Source: Altererythrobacter sp. H2 (GTDB lineage Bacteria; Pseudomonadota; Alphaproteobacteria; Sphingomonadales; Sphingomonadaceae). From it: a stretch of DNA of 64,000 nucleotides. Below, piece after piece: positions 8,891 through 17,897 of the stretch. Under the pieces are notes generated by a model, which was not told where the DNA came from, did not search any database, and was given only the letters and a program-made list of their open reading frames with translations. How positions within the stretch are numbered: the stretch's first letter is position 1; every line of letters starts with the position of its first letter. A program made the translations under genes and the position numbers. The stretch spans positions 186,001 to 250,000 of the forward strand of contig NZ_CP141285.1 of assembly GCF_035319885.1 (NCBI RefSeq). The letters run 5' to 3'.

Positions 8891-10110
8891 ATGCCGTGAC
8901 CAATCTTGCTGCCGCGCACCGCGCCGATTTCCCCGGGCTGTTCACGCCTGAGGGCAAGCCGTGGCACTATCTCGATACTGCCGCCACTGCGCAGAAACCG
9001 CGCGCGGTGATCGATGCGATGGCTCGCGCCATGGGCGAGGACTACGCCACCGTCCACCGCGGGGTCTATGCCCGCTCGGCCGAAATGACGCGGGCGTTCG
9101 AGGCAGCGCGGACCCGCGTGGCCCGCTTCATCGGGGCAGGCAGCGACAACGAAATCGTGTTCGTGCGCGGCGCGACCGAGGGGATCAACCTCGTCGCACA
9201 AAGCTGGGGTGGGGAGAACCTGAAGCCCGGCGACCGGATCATGCTCAGCGTGCTGGAGCATCATTCGAACATTGTACCGTGGCAGATGGTGGCGACACGC
9301 ACCGGAGCCGTGATCGACGTCTGCCCGCTGACCGATGATGGCCGGATCGACCTCGACTGGCTCGAAGCGAACCTGAGCGAGCAGCACAAGATCGTGGCGC
9401 TGTCGCACGTTTCTAACGTGCTCGGCTCCGTTCTGGGGGCGAAGCGCGCCGCGAAGGCCGCGCACGCGGTTGGCGCCAAGCTGCTTCTCGACGGGTGCCA
9501 GGCCGCGCCCCGGATGCGGCTGGCGATGGCAGAACTGGACTGCGATTTTTACGTGTTCTCCGGGCACAAGCTCTACGGCCCGACCGGGGTTGGCGTGTTG
9601 TGGGCGCGCGAGGAACTGCTCCAGGCCATGCCCCCGTGGCAGGGCGGCGGAGCGATGATCGACCGGGTCACGTTTGAGCAGACCACCTACGCCCCCGCCC
9701 CGCAGCGGTTCGAGGCCGGCACGCCGATGATCACCGAAGTGATCGCGCTGCATGCCGCGATCGATTTCGTCGAGCCGTTCGGGATGGAAGCCCTGTTCGC
9801 GCACGAAAGCGCCCTCGCCGCACAGGCCCGTGATGCCCTGCGCGAGGTCAACACGATCCGCCTGTTCGGACCCGAGCAGAGCGCGGGGATCGTCAGCTTT
9901 GCCATGGAGGGGGTGCATCCGCACGACATCGGCACCATATTGGACGAAGAAGGTGTGGCTATTCGCGCCGGGCACCACTGCGCCCAGCCGCTGATGGACC
10001 ATCTCGGCGTACCCGCCACCGCCAGGGCCAGCTTCGGGCTCTATTCGGATGAAAGCGATCTTGCAGCGCTGATGCGCGGGATCGAACGCGTACAGAGGAT
10101 TTTCGGATGA
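8887..10110 (+). CDS. sufS: Cysteine desulfurase SufS
   Basis: SufS releases sulfur from L-cysteine as an enzyme-bound persulfide for cluster assembly, using PLP. At 407 aa it is of group II length. Visible are TAATAQKP near the start, EHHSNIVPWQ, the PLP-binding Lys at about 228 in SGHKLYGPTG, and the persulfide Cys at about 365 in RAGHHCAQP, followed by RASFGLYS. It begins with GTG inside the sufD stop codon (GTGA), again pointing to coupled translation. SufE is not seen in this window. Confidence 0.97.
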   Translation: MNAVTNLAAAHRADFPGLFTPEGKPWHYLDTAATAQKPRAVIDAMARAMGEDYATVHRGVYARSAEMTRAFEAARTRVARFIGAGSDNEIVFVRGATEGINLVAQSWGGENLKPGDRIMLSVLEHHSNIVPWQMVATRTGAVIDVCPLTDDGRIDLDWLEANLSEQHKIVALSHVSNVLGSVLGAKRAAKAAHAVGAKLLLDGCQAAPRMRLAMAELDCDFYVFSGHKLYGPTGVGVLWAREELLQAMPPWQGGGAMIDRVTFEQTTYAPAPQRFEAGTPMITEVIALHAAIDFVEPFGMEALFAHESALAAQARDALREVNTIRLFGPEQSAGIVSFAMEGVHPHDIGTILDEEGVAIRAGHHCAQPLMDHLGVPATARASFGLYSDESDLAALMRGIERVQRIFG

Positions 10111-10586
10111 GCGAACAGTCCCGCTTTTCAGTTGAGGAAGTCGACGCCGTCACTCCCCCGCCCCGGGCGAAAGTGGAGGATGCGGTGATCGAAACTGCCG
10201 CCGAGAAGCTTGAGCGCAAGCGCGACTACCTGGAGGGCTTCCTCCAGCAGAAGCCGCAGGCGGCCACCCCCGGCGAACCCGGCGGAGAGCTTTACGAAGC
10301 GGTGGTTGCGGCGCTGAAGGAGATTTTCGACCCGGAAATTCCGGTCAACATCTACGATCTCGGCCTGATCTACGGGGTCGAGGTCTCGCCCGATGCAGAC
10401 GTCGTCATAACCATGACGCTGACCACCCCGCATTGCCCGGTGGCAGAATCCATGCCGGGCGAAGTGGAACTTCGCGCCGCCAGCGTACCCGGCGTGCGCG
10501 ATGCCGAGGTCAACCTGGTGTGGGATCCGCCCTGGGGCCCGGACCGGATGAGTGATGAGGCCCGGCTCGAACTGGGAATGCTGTGA
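10107..10586 (+). CDS. sufT: SUF-associated MIP18/DUF59 family protein SufT
   Basis: The 159-aa protein has an acidic, probably flexible N-terminus of about 60 residues and then a DUF59 (MIP18-like) domain. That domain shows EIFDPEIPVNIYDLGLIYGVEV, ITMTLTTPHCPVAESMP with the conserved Cys, and VNLVWDPPWGPDRMSDEAR. This matches the SufT type that matures Fe-S proteins and is normally found in SUF operons. ATGA overlap with sufS and a TGATG junction with sufA place it firmly in the operon. Confidence 0.93.
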   Translation: MSEQSRFSVEEVDAVTPPPRAKVEDAVIETAAEKLERKRDYLEGFLQQKPQAATPGEPGGELYEAVVAALKEIFDPEIPVNIYDLGLIYGVEVSPDADVVITMTLTTPHCPVAESMPGEVELRAASVPGVRDAEVNLVWDPPWGPDRMSDEARLELGML

Positions 10587-10957
10587 TGACCGAGACCAAG
10601 ACCCGCCCCGCCCAAAGGCCTGCTCCTAGGGCGGCCGTGGTGCTGACGCCCGCGGCCGAAGCCCGTATCGCCGACCTGATGGCCAAGGCCCCCGAACGCG
10701 CGATCGGGGTCAAGCTGTCGACCCCGCGCCGGGGCTGCTCTGGCCTTGCCTACTCGGTCGATTACGTCACCGAAGAGGTCAAGTTCGACGAAAAGATCGA
10801 AACCCCCGGCGGCACGTTCTACATCGACGGGGCCAGCGTGCTCTACCTGATCGGCAGCACGATGGACTGGGTCGAGGACGACTTCACTGCAGGATTCGTC
10901 TTCACCAACCCCAACGCCAAGGGCGCCTGCGGCTGCGGCGAGAGCTTCATGGTCTAG
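10586..10957 (+). CDS. sufA: A-type Fe-S carrier SufA/IscA
   Basis: This A-type carrier passes clusters from the scaffold to target apoproteins. The 123-aa protein has the three cluster cysteines of the HesB/IscA family: one in RRGCSGLAYS (about 51) and two in GACGCGESF (about 115 and 117). The N-terminal 18 residues are basic and variable. The ATG at 10586 shares its A with the sufT stop; a GTG one codon earlier is possible. It is the last gene of the SUF operon, facing a convergent gene 11 bp away. Confidence 0.95.
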   Translation: MTETKTRPAQRPAPRAAVVLTPAAEARIADLMAKAPERAIGVKLSTPRRGCSGLAYSVDYVTEEVKFDEKIETPGGTFYIDGASVLYLIGSTMDWVEDDFTAGFVFTNPNAKGACGCGESFMV

Positions 10958-10968
10958 GCCCTCAGGGT

Positions 10969-11913
10969 CTAACCGAGGTCGGCCGCCACCCGGTCCAGCA
11001 GCGCCCGCTCCAGCGCGTCGATTTCGTCATCGGCGTTGATCATCGTATCGAGCCAGCGCTTCTCGTTTTCGGTGACGAGATTGCCGGACGCCTCCAGTTC
11101 GGTGAACCCGACCGGATCAGGCTTGCGGCCGAACACTTTGCCGAAATGGTTGAACGCCTGCGGCACTTCGCGGGCCATGGCCCCCATGAACCGGCCCACG
11201 CTTGGCCGGTCGTTGCCAATGAACCGCTCCAGCTCCTTCATCCGCTCATAGCTCAGCTGGGCATTGGTGAGAGTGAACCCGCGCAGGTAATTGGCCACGC
11301 CATCGACAAACAATCTTGGCCATTCAGGCGAATTGTCCGCTGCCAGCGTCGCATCCTTGATCCGGAACAGCATTTCCGCCTCGAACCGGCTCACCGCAGC
11401 CGGGCCGTGTCCGCCGCTGGCGAACACCAGCCGCCGCATCAACCGGCATTCGGCCCCGCTGACATGGGTATCTGACAGTTCGCCCCCGCACCGGGTTGGG
11501 CCAGTGCCGGTCAGCACTGCCGCTTCGATCTGAGCCAGAGCGTAATGCTTGAGACTTTCCGGCACGTTCTGCGCCCGCTCGATCACCCGGACCAGCAGTT
11601 CGAGCTCGGCCATGGTCTCCAGCCGGCCATCCTGGTCAATCGCCTGCATCAGCCATTGCGCTTCGTCCTCGCTGCACATGCCGCGCGGCTCGCTGCCGTT
11701 GAGGACAAACTCGCCGATCGCCTCGACGAAGAAATCGACCCATTCGCCGCTCGGGCGGGTAATGGCCCGGTTGATCGCGAAGATCGCCTCGGCCTCGCCC
11801 GGGCTGACCTGCCCGTCGCCCCAGCCAAGGCGGCGCAGCGCCAGCACCTCGTGCGGGGTGATTTCACCATCGGCGGAAACCGACCGGGCAAGGTCGGCGA
11901 ATTGCATGGTCAT
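10969..11913 (-). CDS. Conserved hypothetical protein with an internal duplication
   Basis: The 314-aa protein has no signal peptide or membrane segment and looks fully alpha-helical and acidic. Two halves resemble each other. Residues about 12-70 (ITPHEVLALRRLGW, VSPGEAEAIFAIN, EWVDFFVEAIGEFVL) match about 147-208 (VSGAECRLMRRLVF, VSRFEAEMLFRIKD, EWPRLFVDGVANYLR). Such paired acidic helical repeats recall TerB or EF-hand-like folds, but no family is certain. It is convergent with sufA and stands apart from the lipoprotein downstream. Function unknown. Confidence 0.7.
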   Translation of the reverse strand: MTMQFADLARSVSADGEITPHEVLALRRLGWGDGQVSPGEAEAIFAINRAITRPSGEWVDFFVEAIGEFVLNGSEPRGMCSEDEAQWLMQAIDQDGRLETMAELELLVRVIERAQNVPESLKHYALAQIEAAVLTGTGPTRCGGELSDTHVSGAECRLMRRLVFASGGHGPAAVSRFEAEMLFRIKDATLAADNSPEWPRLFVDGVANYLRGFTLTNAQLSYERMKELERFIGNDRPSVGRFMGAMAREVPQAFNHFGKVFGRKPDPVGFTELEASGNLVTENEKRWLDTMINADDEIDALERALLDRVAADLG

Positions 11914-11991
11914 GGCGCGCGTGATCCTGTGCTGCTCACGCGGACCATGCCACCGGTTCGGTTAAATCGGGGTTACCCGAGGGGCAGCCAG

Positions 11992-12432
11992 TCAGCGGCG
12001 CAACAAGGCGCGGACACAGGCAACCCGGTCGACATCGAGGCCGTCCGATGCCCGCCGCGCCTCGACATAGGTGGCGGTCGGCTCTGCCCCGGGGCTGAGC
12101 GGATAGAGCCACACATCTAGCACGCACGATTCGCCGCTGAACTGCAGCTTGCGCGCATCGCCTTCGCGCACATCGAGCCTGGGCGCGCCAAGCTGCCGCG
12201 ACAACGCGTTCGCATTGGAGCCGATCAGGCCCTCTATCCCGGGCAGGCTCATGACCCGGGGCGCGCGAAATCCGGTGCTGACCGCCGCCGGAGGTGGAGC
12301 CGGGCGGGTCGCCGGCGGAGCCGCCTGACCGGCCGCCCCGCCCGATGGCGGCGCAGTGCTGACCGGGACGGCGCTGTTGGCACCGCAGGCGGCAAGCAGC
12401 GGCAGGGTGACAAGAGCGAGAAACTTACGCAT
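11992..12432 (-). CDS. Small lipoprotein of unknown function
   Basis: From the ATG at 12432 the 146-aa product starts MRKFLALVTLPLLAACGANS, a lipoprotein signal with Cys at about 16. A Pro/Ala-rich linker (residues about 25-55) follows, then a compact domain containing GLIGSNANALSRQLGAPRLDVREGDARKL and a conserved-looking CVLDVWLYPL strand. The pattern resembles small outer-membrane lipoproteins of sphingomonads. Its start lies 8 bp inside the end of the EI24 gene, so the two form an operon. Confidence 0.75.
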   Translation of the reverse strand: MRKFLALVTLPLLAACGANSAVPVSTAPPSGGAAGQAAPPATRPAPPPAAVSTGFRAPRVMSLPGIEGLIGSNANALSRQLGAPRLDVREGDARKLQFSGESCVLDVWLYPLSPGAEPTATYVEARRASDGLDVDRVACVRALLRR

Positions 12433-13120
12433 GGGATAGAGCCCCCGGGCGGCGGTGAACAAGGTGGGTGGCGGCGGCTGCGCCAAGCACCGGCACCAGC
12501 AGATTGACGAACGGCACTGCCATCAGGGCGGCCACAAACCCGCCCAGCGCAAATCGCTGCAAGCCGGTCACCGGCGGTTTTGCCTCAGGCCCTTCGCTGT
12601 GACGCAGCCAGACCATCTCGGTCAGCTCGCGCCCGAGCAGCCAGCCATTGACCAGCCAGAACAGCAGGGCGGTGCCAACCCCCGTGACCAGCAGCACCAG
12701 CGCCACCGGCAATATGGCAAGATTGACCAGCAGCGCCCGCGCCAGCGAGCGCAGCCCGTCTCCCAGCGATTGCCCCAACGAGCGCGGCCGCGCTGCCTGC
12801 CGGGCCAGGGGATAGTGGCGCGCCTCCACCGCCGCGACAATGTCTTCGGCGAAGAATTGGAGCACCATCACCGCCACCAGCCGGAACAGCAGCCAGCCCC
12901 CGATCACCGTCAGCACGGCGGCAATCAGCCCGCTCAGCCCGGCGGCAACGGTGCCTGCGTCCCACTGCGCCAGCAGGTGAGACAGCCCGTACCAGGCGGC
13001 GAGGCCGACCACGGCAAACACCGCCACCGTCAGGAACACCGTCTTCAGGAGAATGCGCAGCACCGGCCCGTCTGCCAGCTGGGGCAGCGCGCGGAGCAAG
13101 GCGGAAAGGGCAGCATTCAT
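12425..13120 (-). CDS. EI24/CysZ-like integral membrane protein
   Basis: The 231-aa protein has about four to five hydrophobic segments (roughly residues 25-45, 60-90, 130-160, 185-215) and resembles EI24 domain proteins, the group that includes the sulfate permease CysZ. Characteristic is VNGWLLGRELTEMVWLRH after a membrane segment. A transport role is possible but no cys genes are near, so the substrate is unknown. It overlaps the downstream lipoprotein gene and is divergent from the kinase gene at 13246. Confidence 0.75.
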   Translation of the reverse strand: MNAALSALLRALPQLADGPVLRILLKTVFLTVAVFAVVGLAAWYGLSHLLAQWDAGTVAAGLSGLIAAVLTVIGGWLLFRLVAVMVLQFFAEDIVAAVEARHYPLARQAARPRSLGQSLGDGLRSLARALLVNLAILPVALVLLVTGVGTALLFWLVNGWLLGRELTEMVWLRHSEGPEAKPPVTGLQRFALGGFVAALMAVPFVNLLVPVLGAAAATHLVHRRPGALSHA

Positions 13121-13245
13121 CCCGCGCGCTGTGCCGTGTGTGCCGGACCGCCGTCAATCGCAAAGGCTGCGGAAAGCCTTGGCCCGGGGCCTGCAAGCGG
13201 CTAGGCGCGCGGCCGACCTGTTTCCCCAGACCTGAAAGCGCCCGA

Positions 13246-14241
13246 GTGACCGAACCCCGTTATGACGTGATCGCGATCGGCAATGCCATCGTCGATGTAA
13301 TGGCTGCCTGCCAGGACGAGCTGATCGAGGAGCTGGGCCTCAGCAAGGGCGGGATGACCCTGGTTGACAGTGCGCGGGCGCAGGAACTTTACGATGCCAT
13401 GGGCCCGGCGCGGGAGATTTCCGGCGGCTCGGCAGCCAATACGCTGGCCGGTCTTTCGGCTCTGGGTGCGCAATGCGCCTTCATCGGCCAGGTCGCCGCA
13501 GACCAGCTGGGCGAAGTCTTCGCGCACGATATCCGCGCAGTCGGAATCGATTTCGACACCCCGCCGCGCGACCGCGAGCCGCCCACGGCCCGGTGCCTGA
13601 TCTTCGTCACGCCCGACGCCCAGCGGACCATGAACACGTTCCTCGGGGCCAGCCAGTACCTGCCGCCGGTGGCGCTTGACGCCGAGGCGGTGGCGGCGGC
13701 CAAAGTGCTCTACCTTGAAGGCTACCTGTGGGATCCGGAAGAGCCGCGCGCGGCCATGCGCCGGGCCATCGAGGCGGCCCGGGCAGCCGGACGCAAGGTC
13801 GCCTTCACCCTGTCCGAGGTCTTCGTGATCGAGCGGCACGGCGATGATTTCCGCGCGCTGATCGAGGATGGCCTGATCGATATCCTGTTCGCCAACCACC
13901 TTGAGCTGGCCGCATTGACCGGCGAAAGCGATTTCGAGGCGGGCATTGCCGCGCTCTCTCCCAAGGTGCCGGTGCTGGTGGTGACCCGCAGCGCCGAAGG
14001 CGCCGTGGCCGTGGCTGGAGGCGCAAGAGCCGAAGTTCCGGCCGAGCCGATCGACAAGGTGGTCGACACCACCGGGGCCGGTGATCTGTTCGCTGCCGGG
14101 TTCCTCTACGGCCATGTCAACGGCGAGCCGCTGGAACGCTGCCTGCGCCGCGGCGCGATCGCCGCTTGCGAAATCATCAGCCACTATGGCGCGCGGCCGG
14201 AAGCCGACCTCCGGGCGCTGATGGCGGAAAAGCTCGGCTAG
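13246..14241 (+). CDS. PfkB-family sugar/adenosine kinase
   Basis: The 331-aa protein is a ribokinase-like kinase. YDVIAIGNAIVDVMA near the N-terminus, GGSAANTLAGLSALG (substrate side) and DTTGAGDLFAAGFLYG (ATP and catalytic Asp, about residue 280-295) are all present. The best match from memory is the adenosine kinase group of alphaproteobacteria, which phosphorylates adenosine to AMP; other sugar kinases cannot be excluded. A GTG at 13246 is the best start because it sits just before the Rossmann strand. Upstream in-frame codons overlap the divergent promoter region. Confidence 0.88.
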   Translation: MTEPRYDVIAIGNAIVDVMAACQDELIEELGLSKGGMTLVDSARAQELYDAMGPAREISGGSAANTLAGLSALGAQCAFIGQVAADQLGEVFAHDIRAVGIDFDTPPRDREPPTARCLIFVTPDAQRTMNTFLGASQYLPPVALDAEAVAAAKVLYLEGYLWDPEEPRAAMRRAIEAARAAGRKVAFTLSEVFVIERHGDDFRALIEDGLIDILFANHLELAALTGESDFEAGIAALSPKVPVLVVTRSAEGAVAVAGGARAEVPAEPIDKVVDTTGAGDLFAAGFLYGHVNGEPLERCLRRGAIAACEIISHYGARPEADLRALMAEKLG

Positions 14242-14335
14242 GCTGACAGCACCGGCGAGGACGCGCCCTCAACTGCGCGACCGGCCGTTGGCAGGTGTGC
14301 GTGCTCAGGCGGGGCGCGTTCAGGCCAGGGCGTGC

Positions 14336-15967
14336 TCAGACATTGTCCCGCCGGGCGGCAGACCGTCCGGCGATGTAGCCATAAGTCAGCGCCGGGCCGA
14401 GCGTACCGCCTGCACCCGCATAGATCCCGCCGGTCGGGCAGGCGATGGCGTTGCCAGCGCCATAGAGGCCCGGGATCGGTGCACCGTCATGGCCCAGGAT
14501 GCGCCCTGAACCATCGGTGCGCGGGCCGCCGTTGGTGCCCAGCAGGCCCGCCCTGATCTCGACCGCATGGAACGGCCCCTGCGACACCGGCCCGAGGGTG
14601 ACGGCCGTGCCGGAGCGGCTGCGGTCACCGTAGAAATGGTCATAGGCACTGGTGCCGCGGCCGAAATCGGGATCGTGACCCGCTTCGGCATGGGTGTTGA
14701 ACCGGGCGACAGTGTTTGCCAGCGCCGCCGGATCAAGGCCGATTGTCACGGCGAGTTCCTCGATCGTGTCCGCGCTTGCCACCCAGTCAGGCAGTGGCTG
14801 GCCCGGCATCCGGGTGCCGAGCGGATAGCGCTCCGCAAACTGCGCATCGAACACCAGCCAGGCCGGCAGGTTGCGGTAATCATAGCTGGCCGGATCGAAC
14901 TGGTGGAACACCCCGCCCAGCGCGGAATAGTTGGCGGCTTCGTTGCAGAACCGTTCCCCGAACCGGTTCACCATCAGCGAATGGGGCACGGTGCGCTCGA
15001 TCAGCACGATCTGGGCGCGCTGCTCGCCGCCGGGCCAGGGCGCGTCCGGCGTGACCAGGGTCGGCGCCCACCACGCACTGGTCATGTTGCCGAGCTTGGC
15101 CCCGGCCGCCATCGCCAGCGCAAGCCCCTCGCCGCGCGCAGTGGGCGGGCTGGCGGGGGCATCGGCCGGACCGCGCAGGAACGCCTGCCGCATCTCTGCA
15201 TCCCATTCGAATCCCCCGGTTGCCACGATCACGCCCTGGCGGGCTCGCAGGGTGAGGGGCTTGCCGTCCCGTTCCGCCTCGACCCCTGCGATCCGGCCAT
15301 CCTCGCGCAGCAGCTGCTGCGTGGTGACGCCGAGCAGGGGCTCGATCCCACGGTCAAGGCAGGCCTTGAGCAGGCGCGCGACCATGGCCTGGCCAAAACC
15401 GCACAGCCGCTCTGCCATGCGCTGGCCGAGCACTTCGGGCGCAACCATCTCGGTCGCCCCGCCGAGCGGGGTTTCCCGCAGCATCAGCGGCTTGGGCTCC
15501 TCGATCGCGTAGATCCGGTCAGCCCACTCGCCCAGTTCGCCCAGCGCGAACAGGTCATGATCGAGCGCGCGGCTGCCCTGCGGCTTCGCGCCGGGGCGGT
15601 CGAGATAATAGTCAGGGTAGCCGGGCAGCACGGCCACCTTGAGCGCGCCGATTTCCGCGAGGAACGCCAGCGCCTCGGGGCCGGTGCCGACGAAAGCCTC
15701 CAGCGTCTCGTCAACCAGATCGCCATGATCAAGGCTGCGGAAATAGGCGAGCGCATCGTCCTTGCTGTCGGCCATGCCGGCCGCGCGCATCCACGGGTTG
15801 TCCGCCACCCAGATGACCCCGCCCGATATGGCGGAGGTTCCGCCGATCCGGCCAAACCGTTCGACCAGCTGCACGTCTGCGCCGGATTCGCGCGCGGCCA
15901 AGGCGGCGGCCATGCCGGCCGCGCCGGTGCCAAGAACAATAACGTCGGTGTCGATGGTTTCGCTCAT
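14336..15967 (-). CDS. FAD-dependent 3-ketosteroid-dehydrogenase-like oxidoreductase
   Basis: The 543-aa flavoprotein has the FAD dinucleotide fold DVIVLGTGAAGMAAALAA (about 8-25), then GGTSAISGGVIWV. The C-terminal YAGAGGTLGPALTYGYIAGRSAA corresponds to the closing block of Delta1-ketosteroid dehydrogenases and related fumarate-reductase-type flavoenzymes. It probably desaturates a ring ketone; the substrate is inferred. The start at 15967 (MSETIDTDV) is chosen since the 12 residues before it are not family-like. A promoter-motif copy lies 37-53 nt upstream. It is the left-most gene of the catabolic region. Confidence 0.85.
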   Translation of the reverse strand: MSETIDTDVIVLGTGAAGMAAALAARESGADVQLVERFGRIGGTSAISGGVIWVADNPWMRAAGMADSKDDALAYFRSLDHGDLVDETLEAFVGTGPEALAFLAEIGALKVAVLPGYPDYYLDRPGAKPQGSRALDHDLFALGELGEWADRIYAIEEPKPLMLRETPLGGATEMVAPEVLGQRMAERLCGFGQAMVARLLKACLDRGIEPLLGVTTQQLLREDGRIAGVEAERDGKPLTLRARQGVIVATGGFEWDAEMRQAFLRGPADAPASPPTARGEGLALAMAAGAKLGNMTSAWWAPTLVTPDAPWPGGEQRAQIVLIERTVPHSLMVNRFGERFCNEAANYSALGGVFHQFDPASYDYRNLPAWLVFDAQFAERYPLGTRMPGQPLPDWVASADTIEELAVTIGLDPAALANTVARFNTHAEAGHDPDFGRGTSAYDHFYGDRSRSGTAVTLGPVSQGPFHAVEIRAGLLGTNGGPRTDGSGRILGHDGAPIPGLYGAGNAIACPTGGIYAGAGGTLGPALTYGYIAGRSAARRDNV

Positions 15968-16003
15968 GCGCACGACTAAGCGCGCAACAGGGCCGTGCGC
16001 CAA

Positions 16004-16020
16004 CCCTCCATTTTGGCACC
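16004..16020 (-). promoter_or_regulatory. Shared promoter motif, copy E (before the KstD-like gene)
   Basis: Read on the minus strand this is GGTGCCAAAATGGAGGG. It shares TGCCAAAA followed closely by TG with copies A and B but is one base shorter in the A-run/TG spacing. It lies 37-53 nt before the start codon at 15967. Confidence 0.4.
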
Positions 16021-16060
16021 CCCCAAATTGGCAAGGTGCGTCGCTTCGCCTTTGGCCTTA

Positions 16061-16156
16061 CCCGTCATTGCGAGCCGCGAAGCGGCGCGGCAATCCAGAG
16101 CCCCCGCGTGCCACCCTGGATTGCCGCGTCGCCTGCGGCTCCTCGCAATGACGGGG
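16061..16156. repeat. Full hairpin repeat, copy 2 (CCCGTCATTGCGAG ends)
   Basis: The 96-nt unit has perfect 14-nt terminal inverted repeats (CCCGTCATTGCGAG / CTCGCAATGACGGG) and internal inverted blocks CGCGGCAATCCAG / CTGGATTGCCGCG, so nearly the whole element can fold into one long hairpin. It ends 11 bp before the SDR start codon at 16168 and would form part of that gene's leader. Confidence 0.9.
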
Positions 16157-16167
16157 AGAGTCGAGAC

Positions 16168-16944
16168 ATGAAGCTGCAAGGGAAAATCGCCGCCATTACC
16201 GGGGGGACCGCAGGGCTGGGTCGCGGGATTGCCGAAGCCTTCCTTGCCGAAGGGGCAAGCGTCGCCTTGATGGCGCGGGGCGCAGAAAAAGGGCAGAAAG
16301 TGCTGGCCGAACTCGGCGCGGGCGAGCGGGCCATTTTCATCCCGGGCGACGCCATGGTGCAGGCCGATATCGAGGGCTTTGTCGACAAGGCGGTCGCCCA
16401 CTTCGGGCGGGTCGATATCCTGGTCAACAACGCAGGCGGCGCCGGCGACCTGCAACCGCTGGTCGATCTGAGCGATGCGGCGTTCGACGAAGCGATGAAG
16501 TGGAACGTCTATTCCACCTTCTGGGCCACCCGCCGCGCGCTGAAAACCATGCTGGCGCAAAAATGGGGCCGGGTGATCAACATCTCCAGCATGGAGGGCA
16601 AGCACGGCAAGCCGGTCTTCACCGCCTACACCGCTGCCAAGCACGCCATCAACGGGATGACCAAGTCGCTGGCGCGCGAGGTCGGCACCGAAGGGGTTAC
16701 CGCCAACTGCATCTGCCCCGGGCTGGTCATCACCGACATCATCAAGAACAGCGGCCCTGCCACGGCCAAGGCGATGGGCATGGAGTTCGAGGAGATGATC
16801 GCGATGTTCGCCGCCGAAGCCGCGATCAAGCGCCCCAACACGGTGGAGGAAGTGGCTGCGGTGGCCGTGCTGCTCGCCTCTGACGCCGGTGCCGGAATTA
16901 CCGGCGCGGCAATCAGCGTCGACGGTGGAACCGCGCAGTATTGA
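16168..16944 (+). CDS. SDR-family oxidoreductase
   Basis: A classical short-chain dehydrogenase of 258 aa: cofactor motif TGGTAGLGRG (about 11-20), VNNAGG, catalytic Ser in INISSMEG and YTAAK as the Tyr/Lys pair (near 153-157). The C-terminal DGGTAQY is typical. It presumably interconverts a hydroxyl and a keto group with NAD(P)H; the substrate is unknown. The ATG at 16168 comes after the hairpin repeat with GGGAGAG as a ribosome site. It is convergent with the next SDR gene, 6 bp away. Confidence 0.88.
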   Translation: MKLQGKIAAITGGTAGLGRGIAEAFLAEGASVALMARGAEKGQKVLAELGAGERAIFIPGDAMVQADIEGFVDKAVAHFGRVDILVNNAGGAGDLQPLVDLSDAAFDEAMKWNVYSTFWATRRALKTMLAQKWGRVINISSMEGKHGKPVFTAYTAAKHAINGMTKSLAREVGTEGVTANCICPGLVITDIIKNSGPATAKAMGMEFEEMIAMFAAEAAIKRPNTVEEVAAVAVLLASDAGAGITGAAISVDGGTAQY

Positions 16945-16950
16945 GGCGCG

Positions 16951-17769
16951 TCAGCCTTCCCCTTGCAGCTTCGCCATCGCCGCCCCGATCGAGCGTTCCA
17001 GGTCGGCCGCCTGCGGGTTACCGCGCAAGGTAAGACCGCCGTTGGGCTGGATGTTCTGCCCGGTCACGAACGCCTCGTCGCTGCACAGCCACAGGCAGGC
17101 ATGGGCGACGTCCTCGCTGGTGTTGAGGCGGCCCAGCGGATAGCGCGGCAGGAAGGCATCGACCAGGCCCGGCACCTTGAAGCTGTCAGACGTCATCGGG
17201 CTTTCGGTGAAGGCAGGGGAAACGGTGTTGGCCTTGATCCCGTATTGCCCGAAATCGTTCGCCACGCAGCGGATCAGCGCCTCTGACCCGGCCTTGGTGC
17301 CGATATAGGCCGCGTGGTTGCCGATCACCGCATGGGTCGTGGCCGAGGACAGCGAAATCAGCGACCCGCCCGAGGGCGTCTGGCTGACCATCTGCTTGAC
17401 GAACGCCTGGAGGAAGTGGTGCACCCCCTTGAACTGCAGGTCGACGATCTGGTCCAGCTGTTCTTCGGTGATCTCCAGCAGGTTGGCCAGCAGGCCCCAG
17501 CCGCTGGTGTTGACCGCCGCATCCACCCGGCCCATTTTCGCGGCCGCCGTTTCCGCCAATGCGTGAACCTCGGCATGGCTGGTTATGTCGCACAGCGCGT
17601 AGTGGCCGCCGATTTCGTCGGCCAGTTCCCTGAGCGGGCCTTCCTTGCGCCCGGCGACCATGACTTCGGCCCCTTCCTGCGCGAACAGGCGGGCGACCGT
17701 CTGCCCCATGTTGTCCTTGCTCGCGGCGCCGAGAATGACCGCCTTCTTGCCCTGCAGCCTGCCCATCAT
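16951..17769 (-). CDS. SDR-family oxidoreductase (enoyl-ACP-reductase-like subgroup)
   Basis: The 272-aa protein starts MMGRLQGKKAVILGAASKDNMGQTVARLF. The GAASKDNMG cofactor loop resembles divergent SDRs such as enoyl reductases. Catalytic residues sit in LISLSSATTHAVIGNHAAYIGTKAG (Ser, Tyr, Lys). The C-terminus has TGQNIQPNGGLTLRG. The ATG at 17769 is preceded by GGAGGAGAG. In-frame codons further upstream would run through the divergent promoter. It is divergent from the NTF2-like gene at 17898, and copy A of the shared motif lies between them. Confidence 0.87.
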   Translation of the reverse strand: MMGRLQGKKAVILGAASKDNMGQTVARLFAQEGAEVMVAGRKEGPLRELADEIGGHYALCDITSHAEVHALAETAAAKMGRVDAAVNTSGWGLLANLLEITEEQLDQIVDLQFKGVHHFLQAFVKQMVSQTPSGGSLISLSSATTHAVIGNHAAYIGTKAGSEALIRCVANDFGQYGIKANTVSPAFTESPMTSDSFKVPGLVDAFLPRYPLGRLNTSEDVAHACLWLCSDEAFVTGQNIQPNGGLTLRGNPQAADLERSIGAAMAKLQGEG

Positions 17770-17823
17770 GCTCTCCTCCATCAGATTGGCCCCGAGCCTA
17801 GAGCGGTTGACGCTGCGGCGCCC

Positions 17824-17840
17824 TTGCCAAAAGTGTCCAT
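17824..17840 (+). promoter_or_regulatory. Shared promoter motif, copy A (between divergent SDR and NTF2-like genes)
   Basis: TTGCCAAAAGTGTCCAT lies 55 nt from the start codon at 17769 and 58 nt from the one at 17898. Its core GCCAAAAGTG is identical to copy B. A weaker half copy, GGCCAAAGCGCC, follows at 17852-17863. Confidence 0.5.
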
Positions 17841-17897
17841 TGTTTCGCCAGGGCCAAAGCGCCGATAGGCTCGGCCAGAGGAAAAGGGAGAGCTGCC

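Noticed and set aside
14242-14335. Hairpin or attachment site between the PfkB kinase and the KstD-like gene
   Set aside because: Only a short direct repeat (GCGTGCTCAG twice) is seen; it matches no terminator or tRNA-derived sequence.
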